From Simmondsia chinensis (lineage: Eukaryota; Streptophyta; Magnoliopsida; Caryophyllales; Simmondsiaceae): a DNA stretch of 64,000 nt. The translations under genes and the position numbers were made by a program. The stretch is from contig JAGTTD010000016.1 in NCBI GenBank assembly GCA_018398585.1, positions 24,537,212 to 24,601,211 of the forward strand, given 5' to 3'. The notes beneath the pieces are model-generated. The model was not told where the DNA came from and ran no database searches. It saw only the letters and a list, made by a program, of their open reading frames with translations. Of this stretch, positions 44,701 to 55,282 are shown in pieces. Positions within the stretch are counted from its first letter, which is position 1. Each line of letters opens with the position of its first letter.

Positions 44701-47399
44701 CCTCTTAGGTAATTGAAAGTATAAGGATTAAACTAACATAATGGGTAAAGTACATGGACCTATAACATAAATAACCCAATTTTTCTAATTATCAATCTTT
44801 TTTTTAATCACATTATTCAACATCATTTCAAGTAAGTGATGCTTCTCGCCTATACCAACTAACACAGTTAACTTCATAATTAGGTGCACCCCCCACCAAT
44901 TGCTTCTATTCTAACATCTTTAATGAAAGTGCATTGGATTTTTTAGCGATAAAAAGTTGCTTTCAAGCCCTATGTTTACAAAGATTTGAATGAAAAGCAC
45001 CACAACCAATAATTTTAAAGCTCTTTTAATAGTTTAGATATGTAAGCACTGTTATAAGCATGTTATAACATGAGAAACACTCCATAATTTATTAATGACT
45101 AGTAGATATAATAACCAAAGTTAAAACAAAAGATGAGTGCTTATTGATATTTTAAACTCAAGTTGTTTATTTTCCCTCTTAAATTATTTGAAAATAGGCC
45201 AAAATGCCTGCAAAGGGCACTTAGTAAGAGAAAAGGGTTAGAAACGACTTTGTATTTCATAAATACATGAAAAAGTAAAAAAAAAAAAACCAAGGGCAAA
45301 CATTAAGAGGTCTCAATTGTACAGTAACAGGCTCTATAGATCGTCTTATGCAAAGCCGAAGATACTAACAAGCATAAAACCAAATAGAGACCGTTACATG
45401 ATAGATTTTGAGCTAACTGTTATACGATTGGTATCAACACTTTCCCATTGGCCTTCATAATGTACATATGATGTATTTTATTTATTAGAAAATGTCTACA
45501 AATGCATTTACTGGCTGAACACAATCAAAGGAGTACGAATGAACGGTTGCATGATTATCATTTATATTTTTTGCAAGTTATAAGCAACTTATGAAAAAAC
45601 TCAACATCATCTGCAACCCATTATAGCAAATACACGACATCACAATGCAACCATGAACTGTGATCTGATTCCATGACAGCTCGTAAATAAATCAAGAGAG
45701 ATTAGCAAATTAGCAAAGAAACTGACCTAGAGCATACTTCTTTTGATAATTGAGGATGTCAAATTTTCTCATCCTTTCTCTGTAGCTCTTATAGAACTTG
45801 TGCAGCTCACCAATGGTACCTTCATTCTGAAACTTCTCATCTATCTTCCATGGCTTCAAACCATCCATTATCTTTGGTGACTCGGATTCTTCTAGAATAG
45901 TAGGAAGCCCTATCGCCCTCACCTTCTTTATCTCCATTTTCAACTGATCTACTAAATCTTGATGCTCCCACAAGCTCTCGAGCTCGTTCGCATCCTCAGG
46001 ATTCGAACCCGACATTTCCTTTGGATTCTGGTTTGTCCTCAAAGTTCCATTTTGCTCATTTTCTACATGGACTTCAATGTTTTTAAGTTCGTTCAATATG
46101 TCCTCGTCTTCATCATCAAAATCATCAGTTTCATACCCTTTGTTCAAATTTTGCAACTCTATATCTTCTTTTGACATAGCAGCCTCATCGAATTCGACTT
46201 GTTTAGTATCAAATTCGTTCTCGAAATCGCTATCTGACAAAAACCCATCACTAATAGAATCGATAAAAGAGCTTCTCAAGGAGAATTTGCTACTAGAAAA
46301 AATGGACTCAGAATCAGAATATGATGATACTATTGACTCGTCTTCTTCAACAACAACCTCGAGCTTCTTCATACCCTCTTTATCATTTCTCAAATCACTC
46401 ATTAGCCCATCTTCTTTCTCACAATGATCCACAACAAAGTTCTCATTCGCATCACAATTAGAAACTAATACCTCCGAATCGATTTGCAACTCATCTTCCT
46501 TGGCCAAAATCTCATCACTTACAATCCTATGAACATTGTGAAGAGAATTATCATTTGATTCTTTGTATGAGCCTTTATCAACATCAGGATTCGAAACTTC
46601 TGAATGCTCTTGGGAATTTTCATGATCATCACAATGTTTAATCTGATGAGCTTCATCATTAAGAGGGTGTTCATCATTTTCAACCGTGCTAATGAATTCT
46701 TCATAGGTCGGAAACCGAAATTGGAGAAAAGACTTGGGTTCCTCTCCTTCATTTGAACCCTTTGAATCTATGGGTTCCTCTCCTTCATTTGAACCCTTTG
46801 AATCTAAACTACTAATTTTGGCTCCCTCTTTTTCATCAAACCCAGAAAAATTTGAACCATTTGAATCAAAAACACCATTCTTGGATTCCATCTTCCCTTT
46901 GATGCTGTATGAATCACTTGAATAATCTGTTGGTTCAAGTGCCTGCGAATTGGAGCTTCGCTTTCTATAAATGTAACTGTCCCAGAATCTGCAGTTCAAA
47001 ACAGAAAATTATAAGATTGGAATTCTATGAACTTGCATACATATATGTATAATTGAGTTAAGTTTATTCAAATTGGTGCCTCTTCTTTTCTTAATTCAAA
47101 ATAGTCCTAATGTTTGTAACCGTGTTTAAATTAGTCCATTTATTTCGTTGTTTAAAATAGTCCCTCACCGTTCGGTGAATAACACTAGGAAAATTAAAAG
47201 ATGAGAAACTAATATGAAAAACTTAAAAACATTAGAGACGACCCGAATATATAACTCAAGTATAATCAGAAAATTGAAAGCTAAAGTACCTGAACAGCCA
47301 ATGATTGAACACGCCAAAGAGGGTGGTAAACGCAGAAACCCACAAAACCCTAAAAAAGAAAACAAATTTCCGGGAAAACAAACCCCAAAATGATCCCAT
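38775..47399 (-). CDS. DUF1666 family protein (annotated elsewhere as 'ribosomal protein L34Ae'), five exons
   Basis: Plant-specific protein of unknown function; the ribosomal name is not supported by any motif here. Coding exons: 47290-47399, 45727-46988, 41736-42152, 40576-40802, 38775-39035. All introns are GT-AG, phases agree, and the sum is 2,277 nt (758 residues plus stop). The start is ATG at 47399 (MGSFWGLFSR), giving a hydrophobic N-terminus (residues about 12-37, with AFTTLFGVFNHWLFR), possibly a membrane anchor. Exon 2 is acidic and Ser/Glu-rich (residues about 40-400) and ends in the conserved LPTILEESESPKIMD and ELHKFYKSYRERMRKFDILN. Exon 3 has SDLEMIYVGQMCLSWEF, NEVAEEFQQFQVL and LRNLLQVPVIR; exon 5 has YFFSQVDMKLVWRVLNM and ends RVEPSFLLFPCS. 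All conserved blocks are intact, so it is probably functional. Intron 2 (3.6 kb) hosts several transposons. Confidence 0.93.
39053..39560. repeat. Duplicated MITE-like segment in intron 4 of the DUF1666 gene
   Basis: Starting 18 bp upstream of exon 5, the text ctaggtcactttcacact occurs at about 39,054 and again about 242 bp further on. Each copy is followed by 'tttggtatc(g/a)ttttt' and a 'ctgaaaacta' palindromic stretch. The outer ends look like hAT-type MITE ends. This is a tandem or double insertion of one family. Confidence 0.65.
42816..42840 (-). mobile_element. Ultra-short LINE 3'-end insertion in intron 2
   Basis: Only AATTATC plus about 17 A on the minus strand. It is flanked by near-identical 15-bp direct repeats (accaatctaaaggta at 42801-42815 and accaatctacaagta at 42841-42855). 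AATTATC is the terminal sequence before the poly(A) of the L1 at 32,459 and nearly that of the element at 49,620, suggesting aborted reverse transcription of the same family. Confidence 0.55.
43428..43626. repeat. MITE-like palindromic segment in intron 2
   Basis: Inverted 'ttctggttttgaaaa / ttttgaaaacaa' text and an end reading aataacaaacagaccc, resembling the 'ggtctgtttggtatc' end at 39,090. It belongs to a family with several copies near this gene. Confidence 0.5.
44232..44758. mobile_element. MITE in intron 2, split by a 5S-headed SINE
   Basis: The left end (tccttgtactttgctcac, then tatgtcaaattagtcc) and right end (reverse complement: ccatgtactttacccattat, then gttagtttaatcc) are inverted repeats of about 35 bp. 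The interior at 44459-44710 is the inserted SINE. A relative with the same ends lies at 51283-51748. Confidence 0.7.
44459..44710 (-). mobile_element. 5S rRNA-headed SINE, copy 2
   Basis: A 252-bp minus-strand element, flanked by a 19-bp duplication with two mismatches (aattaaaagtataaggact at 44440-44458 and aattgaaagtataaggatt at 44711-44729). The first 120 bp (44591-44710) are 5S rRNA-like over the full length of the gene. Both internal promoter parts are preserved: A box AGTTAAGCGTGCTTGGGC and C box GATGGGTGACCTCC. The last 132 bp are the RTE LINE tail (TTAGGTTGGGGG, CGGAAATAGCCTC, GGGAGCCCTTAGGGC), ending GGGAATATTGCTTTT. Head length, start base and junction are the same as in copy 1. It sits in the same orientation as the host DUF1666 gene, nested in a MITE. 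Confidence 0.9.
46736..46807 (-). repeat. Perfect 36-bp in-frame tandem duplication in exon 2
   Basis: Units 46736-46771 and 46772-46807 are identical, doubling the 12-residue string containing DSKGSNEGEEP in the acidic region of the DUF1666 protein. Confidence 0.95.
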
Positions 47400-47903
47400 T
47401 TCTCAAACAAAATCAAACTGGGTATCAAACAAATCCAAGTACAAAGTCAATTTCATTTGAAATACAAGCAACAACAACAAGAGAATAAAACAGGGGAGAC
47501 CAAAAAGGAGGGTTTTTAATCAGTCAAAATCTGAACTCATAACCCCTTTGAAACATAACCCAAATCTAACCCATTTGAGAATAGACTTTGTAACTTGATA
47601 AAAAGCGAAACTTTAGGGTGTAGAGAGAGAAAAAGAGGTGAAATTTGACCTAACTGAAAAGAGAGAAAAGAACTTGTCAGCAAACTGAGAGTTGAACAGA
47701 GTTATCTGCAAAAGTTGAGAAGTTTAAGGAGGTTGCTTAGGCGAATTCTAGAGATCATTTATAGTAATTTTGACTTAGAAATGCCATTTTTTGAGGAGCT
47801 AAATTTGAATGGAGATCCGTCTGTTTGATGATGATTTCCTCTCTGCCTCCACAGAGGAAGAGAGGGAGAGAGAAAGATGAGGGTTTTGATAGGGGGATTT
47901 CGT

Positions 47904-47911
47904 CTATATAT
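47904..47911 (-). promoter_or_regulatory. TATA box of the DUF1666 gene
   Basis: CATATATAG on the minus strand, about 505 bp upstream of the start codon. It is followed about 30 bp later by a CT-rich stretch (ctttctctctccctctcttc), usual at plant transcription starts. This implies a 5' leader of about 475 nt, which may contain an intron. Confidence 0.55.
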
Positions 47912-47919
47912 GCTTTGGC

Positions 47920-49609
47920 TGAATACTTGGCTATGAAAAAAATAAGAGTTATATAACATTATATTTATATACTTCATAAAATTATAAAGTAAAGAACTTG
48001 AATTAGTGTTCAAAAAAAAAAAATTTGAATTGGGGTTTAGAGGCTTTTAGATATGAAAATACTTAGCAATAATATATAAAAAATATAATATTTGATATGT
48101 TTTATCCCTTTTTTTTTAAAGGGTATTTGGCAAGCTTCATTTTTTTTTTTCCTTGTGACCGGTTTAATAGTAACTTGAATAGTTGAACTCGGTAGTGAGA
48201 TTGTAGGGATTGTCAGTTTAACCCAATCAATAACAAAGTCGGCTCAAATAAATAAGAAGTCAACTTGGCTCGAATATGATTACTTAGCAAAATAACCTTT
48301 TGGAAAACAATGATGTTTTGATTAAGCAATTGAGGAAATGATGCCATGCAAACGCACGCAAGTTCGAGCTCAAGCTCAATGTGGTTGCTGAGGAGCGAAG
48401 CAAATGTGGGCCTTAAGGACAGCTGCGGAAGAGATGGACACATGGGAAAGGAAGATGTTGCCTCTCAATAGACTTTGTCTTTAGTGGAGATTTAGCATAA
48501 TGTAAGGAAATTAAAATTTGAAGAGACTAAGCTTGCTTGCATAAATCTTAAGGAAGACGTTGCCCCTCAATAATGGCATTGTGATTCAAAATTGCTTCCG
48601 CAATTCAATCGGAGTGCCGGTAACGGCGCTCGAGTTTAACTTGTGCCATTGTTTCAAGATTTTGACCGCCAAACCTCAATCTTGATTAATTTAATCTTGG
48701 ATTAGCATCCCAAATTGGTTCACTCCACTCTAATATTGTTATGTTTGATATTGATTGAGTTATCTTGGGCCATGGTAGCCAGGCCTCGCACCTGATTAAA
48801 TCAAATTTAAGATAGGCTACCAAGCTTCCAAACCTATATCTACATTCTTAACTTTTGAGCTTTCGAGGTAAGGTATTTGAGGATTGTTTCGCATTACGAC
48901 ACTCCAATTGTCGCTCGATTTGGGACCTTAACCTTTATTTTTGTTCAAATATTACATAATTATGTTAGTTTGCTTAACTGGAGTGTTGGTAAAATCAACA
49001 ATTGTTGCAAACCAAAGTTAGACATGCCAAAAAATACCAAAAATTATACAAGTGATTGGTTGAAGTCAATCACACGGGTCTCTAACTTGATTTACCCCCT
49101 AAGCATGGTAAATCTATTTAAAAGCCCTTGGATGCATCTAGCAAAAAAATTGGTCAAATAGAATCAATAACAAGCTAAAATCGGATCGGTAATTGGGATG
49201 AGTACAGCTAAGTGCTTCTAAACATGTTTGTTTTCTCTCTCTTTATTTGTGCAGTTCTTATTTCTTTTTTTTGTTTACCCCCTTCCTCTACTCAATTGTA
49301 ATTGTACGTAAATAGGAACATTAATACTTAGAGAAGGGGAGATGAACACAAGAAGTTGTTATTGGAAGACAAATTTTTTTTTGGGCTAACGAAACTTTAG
49401 TAATCGAGGTTTTGGTGAATTAATTTGTTTATTTTATAAACTTTACATTTAAATTTTTGGTCTAACTGTTATAACGAAAGTGATCTTCTATTCCAAATCC
49501 AGTGTGTGGCCTCCCTTTCTAACACAAGATATTATCTTTCCTACATATGATATGAGTATCATCTTATTATCATATGATGCCACCCTTTTATATAATCAAG
49601 TTGAGTAAT
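47920..49609. other. No gene recognised
   Basis: Intergenic DNA upstream of the DUF1666 gene. Near 48,445-48,570 the text 'gaagatgttgcctctcaata' recurs once with changes. No coding signal was found. Confidence 0.4.
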
Positions 49610-49619
49610 GATCAATTTT

Positions 49620-50792
49620 TTTTTTTTTTTTTTTAATAATTAGCGACAAAGTTATACAAAACAAGCAACTCGTAATAACAAGCCCTAAGTCAATTGTATA
49701 TAGACGAGGAACAAAAGCAACAAAAACAATACAAACAGGATTACAAGCAAAAACAGACAAAGCGTGTATACTAAAAGCCGCAACCACCACTGGAGAGGAC
49801 TCGGAGGTAGGAACAAACTAGAAGACAAGAAAAGAGAATAGCCAAACCCTAATTTATTAAAGCAATGAGCTCAATAGTAATCGATTCATCACTATCAAAT
49901 TTCAGCCCTAGCCTTTTCTCAATCTCTCACGAGTGCTTTGCGGCAAGAAGCTTAGCAACATCCTTAACATTATCACCCTTTTCACCAAATTCCTCTATTT
50001 TTGTTTGCCATAGGCCTTGGTTGATCTCTTCACGCTATTCTCCGGTAACATATCTTTTAGAAAGTCTTGTATGTCCCCGCTTAGCTTGCTCTTTCATCTT
50101 GTACTTCAGGGCTCTCCTACCCTTTTTTGACGCAGTTAAATTAGGGACTTGACATCCCACCACCACTTTTTTGCTTCTCTCCCCTGCTTTGCTAGACTCC
50201 TCCATAAACGACAGCGGCATCGAAAAATTTATGGGCGAACTTTCATCTAAGTGTGGGGCTCTTGCAGAGGCCGGAGGCTCGAAACCCTGTGGCTACTCAG
50301 GCTTGAAGGACCTTAAGTCATTATTACTAACGGCGTCCTGGGCTTCATTCTCCTGAGAAGATGTCTTATCATGAGGCCCAACTATTTTGGCCACATCTTT
50401 CTCAAACCATGGAAGGTATTGGTTTGCTCAAACTTCCTGGACATATGAATAGGAAATAGGCTGGAGGTAAGGAGGTAGAAGAGATGAGTGTGGGAAATGA
50501 CAATCCCAAGCCCATTTTCCGATAAACTGTATATCAACATGAAGTGCAATCTGGCTCATACCTTGCTTGACAAATCCGTCCCATCATTCCCTAACGTTGA
50601 ACAGGGTACTAGAGAGTACCTACAAACTCCCAAGTCACCTGTTGTCTGCTCACGTAAAGAGAAAATGTTTGAGGGATGTGTTACTAGAGTGCTGCAAGCT
50701 CTGGCTTCTTGTGCATGCAAAAAAGATGTGGCATGTTCCCTTGATAATCTGGCAGAGACAATAAGAGCGACGTCTTTAGGCGATTAGTCTGG
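49620..50792 (-). mobile_element. Non-autonomous LINE-tailed retroposon, 1.17 kb
   Basis: It ends on the minus strand in GTCGCTAATTATT plus a long poly(A), a 3' UTR closely related to that of the L1 relic at 32,459 (shared 'gagttgcttgtt' and 'tttgtcgctaattat'). It is bounded by gatcaatttt at 49610-49619 and 50793-50802, so it seems complete rather than an internal piece. No RT, endonuclease or RNase H can be found. An interrupted frame precedes the 3' UTR (see the separate entry). Confidence 0.65.
50035..50591 (-). pseudogene. Interrupted ORF of the LINE-tailed retroposon
   Basis: A single minus-strand frame from about 50,557 to 50,035 reads MSQIALHVDIQFIGKWAWD, then WFEKDVAKIVGPHDKTSSQ, and ends with a basic part (KKGRRALKYKMKEQAKRG). 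It is interrupted only by one TGA and one TAG, and the C-terminal 61 codons (50035-50220) are open. The basic C-terminus and position before a LINE 3' UTR would suit a Gag/ORF1-like RNA-binding protein, but no known domain is recognised. Confidence 0.45.
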
Positions 50793-50802
50793 GATCAATT
50801 TT

Positions 50803-50941
50803 GAATTACTCTCTTTGACGAACACCACACGAAATCCTCCGTTAACCTAAACTTGGACCATCTTGTGAATAAAAGATGGGAAGTATGTGTCGATAAGGAC
50901 CCTGAGTTTTTTTTGGTTGAAGTAAAAAAAAAATTTCTAGG

Positions 50942-50976
<35 letters not shown>

Positions 50977-52598
50977 ATGGTCCTTGAGTTTTCCTCATCG
51001 ACAAAACAATGGGTCATAAAAAGGAATAGAGAAGAAAGGTTCAAATTGATACACGAAAATTGTTCAAAAAACAGGGTAAATGTATAAAATTTTCTTGTTT
51101 TTTCTAGTTTATTTTCAAATTTTTTAATTTATTTTATTTTTTAATTAATTTTTTTTATCAAATAATTTAATTTATTTGTAAGGGAGTTAAGTGTTTGATT
51201 TTATTTATGAGGAGAGTTCTATTTTTAATGGAAAAAAAAAAGAGTTTTTTTGTAATTTATCAAAAAAGGGGTTATTTACATAAAATATTCCTGTACTTTT
51301 TTTTATTGTGTCAATTTAGTCATTTTACTTCTAATTGTATTAATTTAGTTCTTCTAGAATTTATAATGTGTCAATTTAGTGCTTTAGTCAAATTCAAGTT
51401 AAATTATTAAAGTAATTTTTTTAACAGCACAAGCACATTGATGCAAGTATCCACTACGAATAAATCCATTGACTCACTTTAACTCAATCCATGGTCAAAC
51501 TGTTAAAAGTTTCTTTAAGAACTTAATATAAATTTTACTATAAGGACCAAATTGACATAATTTTAATTATAGAGGGACTAAATTGATATAATTTAAAGTA
51601 TAAAACTATTAAAAGTTTCATTAAGCACTTAATATAAATTTTACTATAAGAACCAAACTAACATAATTTTAATTATAGGGGAATTAAATTGACATAATTA
51701 AAAATATAAGAATTAAATTAATACAATATAAAAGTACAAAAATATTTAGTATAAATAATGAAAAAGAAATAGTACATGAAGACAATCTCATTTTCTTGTT
51801 TGATAATGAAAAAAGAAAAGAAAATGTGTCACCCATAAACACACGCGTATACTATTGAGAAGAATATTAGCCATACGTGTGGTCCTGTCTCCATTTGACG
51901 TAAATAATTAGAAAAAAGAAAAAATTATTTCAAAAATTTAGTTTTTAATTTCTCATAAAATAAAAAATTATAACATAAAATAATATAAAATATGCCTCTA
52001 TATATATCAATAATATTTGTACGCTATTTTTATAACAACAGAGACAAGACAACAATCCAAGTGTAACAAGGGCTTCCGATGAGTAAGGTTTAGAAAATAA
52101 GATGTAAACCGTCTTATCCGACGTTTAAATGTTTAAAAATATTTCTTTTCTCAATAACTTCAACAATCTTTTTTTCATAACTTTTTTTTACCTGATTTAG
52201 GAAATTGATTTTACTATTTCAATTTATATTAGATTGAAGTTGAAAATGTCAATTCATCCTAATGGTGGAAATAATTTTGCTTGATTGTTATTTGTAATAA
52301 ATGTATGAGAATGATATAAATAAGGCGAAAACGATATCTACCAAACTAAAGGAAGCCTTTATTTGATAGATTACAACTATTTCTTACATCTTCTTTTATA
52401 AAGAATGTATTACATATAAAGAAATATATTATCGTTGTGGCAACTCATAGAGGAATTTCGTAATTATTATTCATTATAAGTCATATTATTACTTTGACCG
52501 TAATATCTATTGTCATATATGTTGTTATTATTAGGACAAAAAAGATTACAGTAAGAATAATGATATGACTAATAATAAATACTAGCCACAAATTTTTA
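50803..52598. other. No gene recognised; MITE and A/T runs
   Basis: Very AT-rich. Contains poly-T/poly-A runs at about 50,907-50,976 and a MITE listed separately. Confidence 0.4.
51283..51748. mobile_element. MITE with internal tandem duplication
   Basis: Ends are inverted repeats (aaatattcctgtactttt left; aaaagtacaaaaatattt right) extending into 'attgtgtcaatttag'-type text. Inside, a unit with 'cttaatataaattttactataag' recurs after about 107 bp. It shares 'gtactttt...tgtcaattta' ends with the MITE at 44232-44758. Confidence 0.65.
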
Positions 52599-52603
52599 TA
52601 AAG

Positions 52604-53031
52604 TGATTCAGACCCACCTCAGCCTTTGGCGTGTTTCGGGGCGAATGGGTCTTGGTAGGTGGATCATGGCGAGATGAGTCAATTGGCCGAATGGAGAGAG
52701 AGATGCGGTGAAGATAAAATTTGACTTATACTAGGATGAGATTTATATTTCAGATTTTATCTAGTTTTTATATTTATCTTTTGGTATTTTATTTATCTCT
52801 TAGAGTTTGACTTGGAATCAATTAGCTCCTCTATAAATACAAGAGGAAGGAACTTAGATTGTTTGATGGTCCAAGTTTAGAATTATTTTGAAGAATACCT
52901 TGTTTCTCCTTTTCTTGGGTTGTGAGAAATCGAGTCTATCTTTCTTCTTTGTTTTATTAGCGAATTAATAAAATTAAAGGAAAGACCATTAAACCTTCCT
53001 TTTTTTAAATCTTCCACTATGTACTGCATCA
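52604..53031 (+). repeat. Solo LTR, same family as the 3.1-kb element
   Basis: 428 bp from TGATTCAGACC to TACTGCATCA, with the perfect duplication TAAAG at 52599-52603 and 53032-53036. It shares 'cttgggttgtgagaaat', 'aattaaaggaaagacc' and the ending with LTRs 3119-3568 and 4287-4732. It formed by recombination between the two LTRs of a former insertion. Confidence 0.88.
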
Positions 53032-53246
53032 TAAAGTTGGTCGAATATTAGTTTTTGTTTTTTTACTATGATAATAGTATATACTCAATCTTTTGGCTGA
53101 AATTTCTAAATTATTGAAGCGTGATGTTTCCTTCGGAATGTCGGTTATACTGTCAAAGTCATGACTCATGCACATGTAAATTTCTTCAACATTTATTTTC
53201 AATCTTTTTATATCGAAATATATTTAAATATAGGAAAATTATTACG

Positions 53247-53661
53247 TAGGTATCATAAGGTTTGACAATTTATCACTTAGATATCTTAACATTAAATATA
53301 TGCAAATTTAATAATTTACATAATTACAATAATATATTATACATATAAGACATGCCAATGCTTTCAAAAGAATATTTAGCTTGTTCAAAAAAAAAAAAAT
53401 ATTTAGCAAATTACGATAAAAAAATCATCTAATATTGATGTAAACTACCTATGTATATTGCAAAAATCATGTGTATTGTTAGCATTTTTTGGCAAAAGAT
53501 CAACAAATTCTCATGATGATATACCAATATATTATCATAATCATATTTTATTTTAGCAGTTTCTAACAAAAATCTATCGTATTTCAGCAAACGAGTACCT
53601 CATAAAATTTGCAAACTTCAAATTATATAAGTGATAAAATGTTTAAACTTCAAATTACTTT
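53247..53661. mobile_element. Inverted-repeat element, copy 1
   Basis: The left end (ggtatcataaggtttgac, then aatttatcacttag) is the reverse complement, with changes, of the right end (ataagtgataaaatg, then tttaaacttcaaatta). It shares internal text ('ataagacatgccaatgcttt', 'caaaaatctatcgtatttcag') with copy 2 at 55068-56167. Confidence 0.65.
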
Positions 53662-53689
53662 ATTATATATACTAAAATATTAGAATACG

Positions 53690-54275
53690 TAGGCTGCATT
53701 TGGTTTAGTTTTTTAACAGCTTAAAGCCGTGAAAAAGCTCTTTTTGACTGCAGGACTTACGTTTGGTTGGGAGAAAAGATCTTTATATGTCTTTTTCACA
53801 GCTTAAATAGAAAGATGAAAAGCTGTTTTATAATTAAGCATAAAAAGTTACAAAACTGGATCTTTTTTATAGTTTATTTTAGAGAAATGCTTTAAAAATA
53901 TTATATTAATATTAAATCTTTACCACCGTAACCTACTTTTACTTCTTCTCACCACTTCCACTGACCACCAAACCTTTTATAGTCATGGGTCGCTACACTG
54001 ACCACTTTCCACTACCATGGCTAACTATTATCATGCTTCTCTCTTAGATACTATAATTAGATAATTTATATTATTAAGTCATTTTTGTGATTATAGTAGA
54101 TAAATTACTTTTTTAACTTATATTGAAATGCTTTATTCTGTAAAAAAGATATTTCTGTATTACACAACTAAACACTTCACCGTAAAAAGATACAGTTTTT
54201 CAATGGACAGATCTTATTGAAATAAATAAGCTGAAAAAAGATAAGTTAAAATAAGGTGAACCAAATGCACCCCTA
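53690..54275. mobile_element. MITE-like element with TGCATTTGGTT ends
   Basis: The left end taggctgcatttggtt and right end aaccaaatgcacccta are inverted repeats; the interior is rich in 'ccacc/gtggt' text. A larger relative lies at 56339-58245. A TA dinucleotide on each side is the only duplication seen. Confidence 0.7.
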
Positions 54276-55067
54276 GATGGTAAGTAGACGAATCTTAGAG
54301 AGCCTAAATGATAACTTCCTTTATATATATAATATATAGTAAAACTTATTAAATAATAAAAACACGTTTTTTATTCTCAATAGCCATGAATCATGACGTG
54401 ATAGGGATTAGCCGTCGAGTTTCTTGCATCTTTTTTATCAATGATATAAACAATTGTTATCGAACTGTAGTGAAGCGAATTGTCGAGGATTAATAAATTA
54501 CATATTAGTATCATGAGATGTAATATATTAATTTTTTAATTTAAATTTTTAGAAATAATATTTTAGTATAAATGATATATATTTAATAAATATTTATCCT
54601 ACTTTTTTTTATTAATAATTCACGATATAGCTGTTCATGTGTCAGACGAGAGTAATAGCGAGGGAATATAACATACCAACAAATAACAGTGAATTTAACA
54701 CTTTTTCATGCCGACATTTGGACTATTTTATATATGTATCTTTTGGACTAAACAATTATTTCATAAAGTTTATGAACTAAGAAATTAATACACCAAGGCT
54801 AAGGATACTAATATGTATTATTGTATGAAAAAGTTTAATTTGATATTGATTCCGGTTTACTTATTTACTCATTTGTATATTTGTATATTTATTCAAGTTG
54901 AATTTTTTTTTATTTTTTTACTTAAAATGATCTTTTAATAATTATTTTGAAATAAAATCGGTCCATAAATTAGTTATTACCTAATTTAAACATTTAGTGA
55001 CATATAGTTTTTGGTTTAATGTGACGTCATGTAAGATTAGTAAATAAAAAATTTGAGAAATTATTAT
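54276..55067. other. No gene recognised
   Basis: AT-rich spacer between repeat elements. Confidence 0.4.
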
Positions 55068-55282
55068 TTAGGTACCTTGAGGTTTAACCAAGTATCATCT
55101 AGGTATCCTGACAATTCATTATATATAATAATGTACCTTGAGATTTAAATATTTTTCGCTTAGATACCCTATATTGAAATTTGAAAAGTTTTCGTAAGGA
55201 TCGGGATGATTTTATACAAAAAATGCTAATGTGATACATGATTACGATAATATATATAAGCCACATCAATGTTTTCAGTAAG

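Noticed and set aside
37623..44710. Cassandra-type LTRs carrying 5S
   Set aside because: No paired LTR, primer site or polypurine tract is present, TSDs are 10 and 19 bp rather than 5 bp, and the tail matches a LINE 3' end.
50488..50787. 99-codon plus-strand ORF
   Set aside because: It is antisense to the LINE-tailed retroposon, whose minus-strand poly(A) and frame are more convincing.
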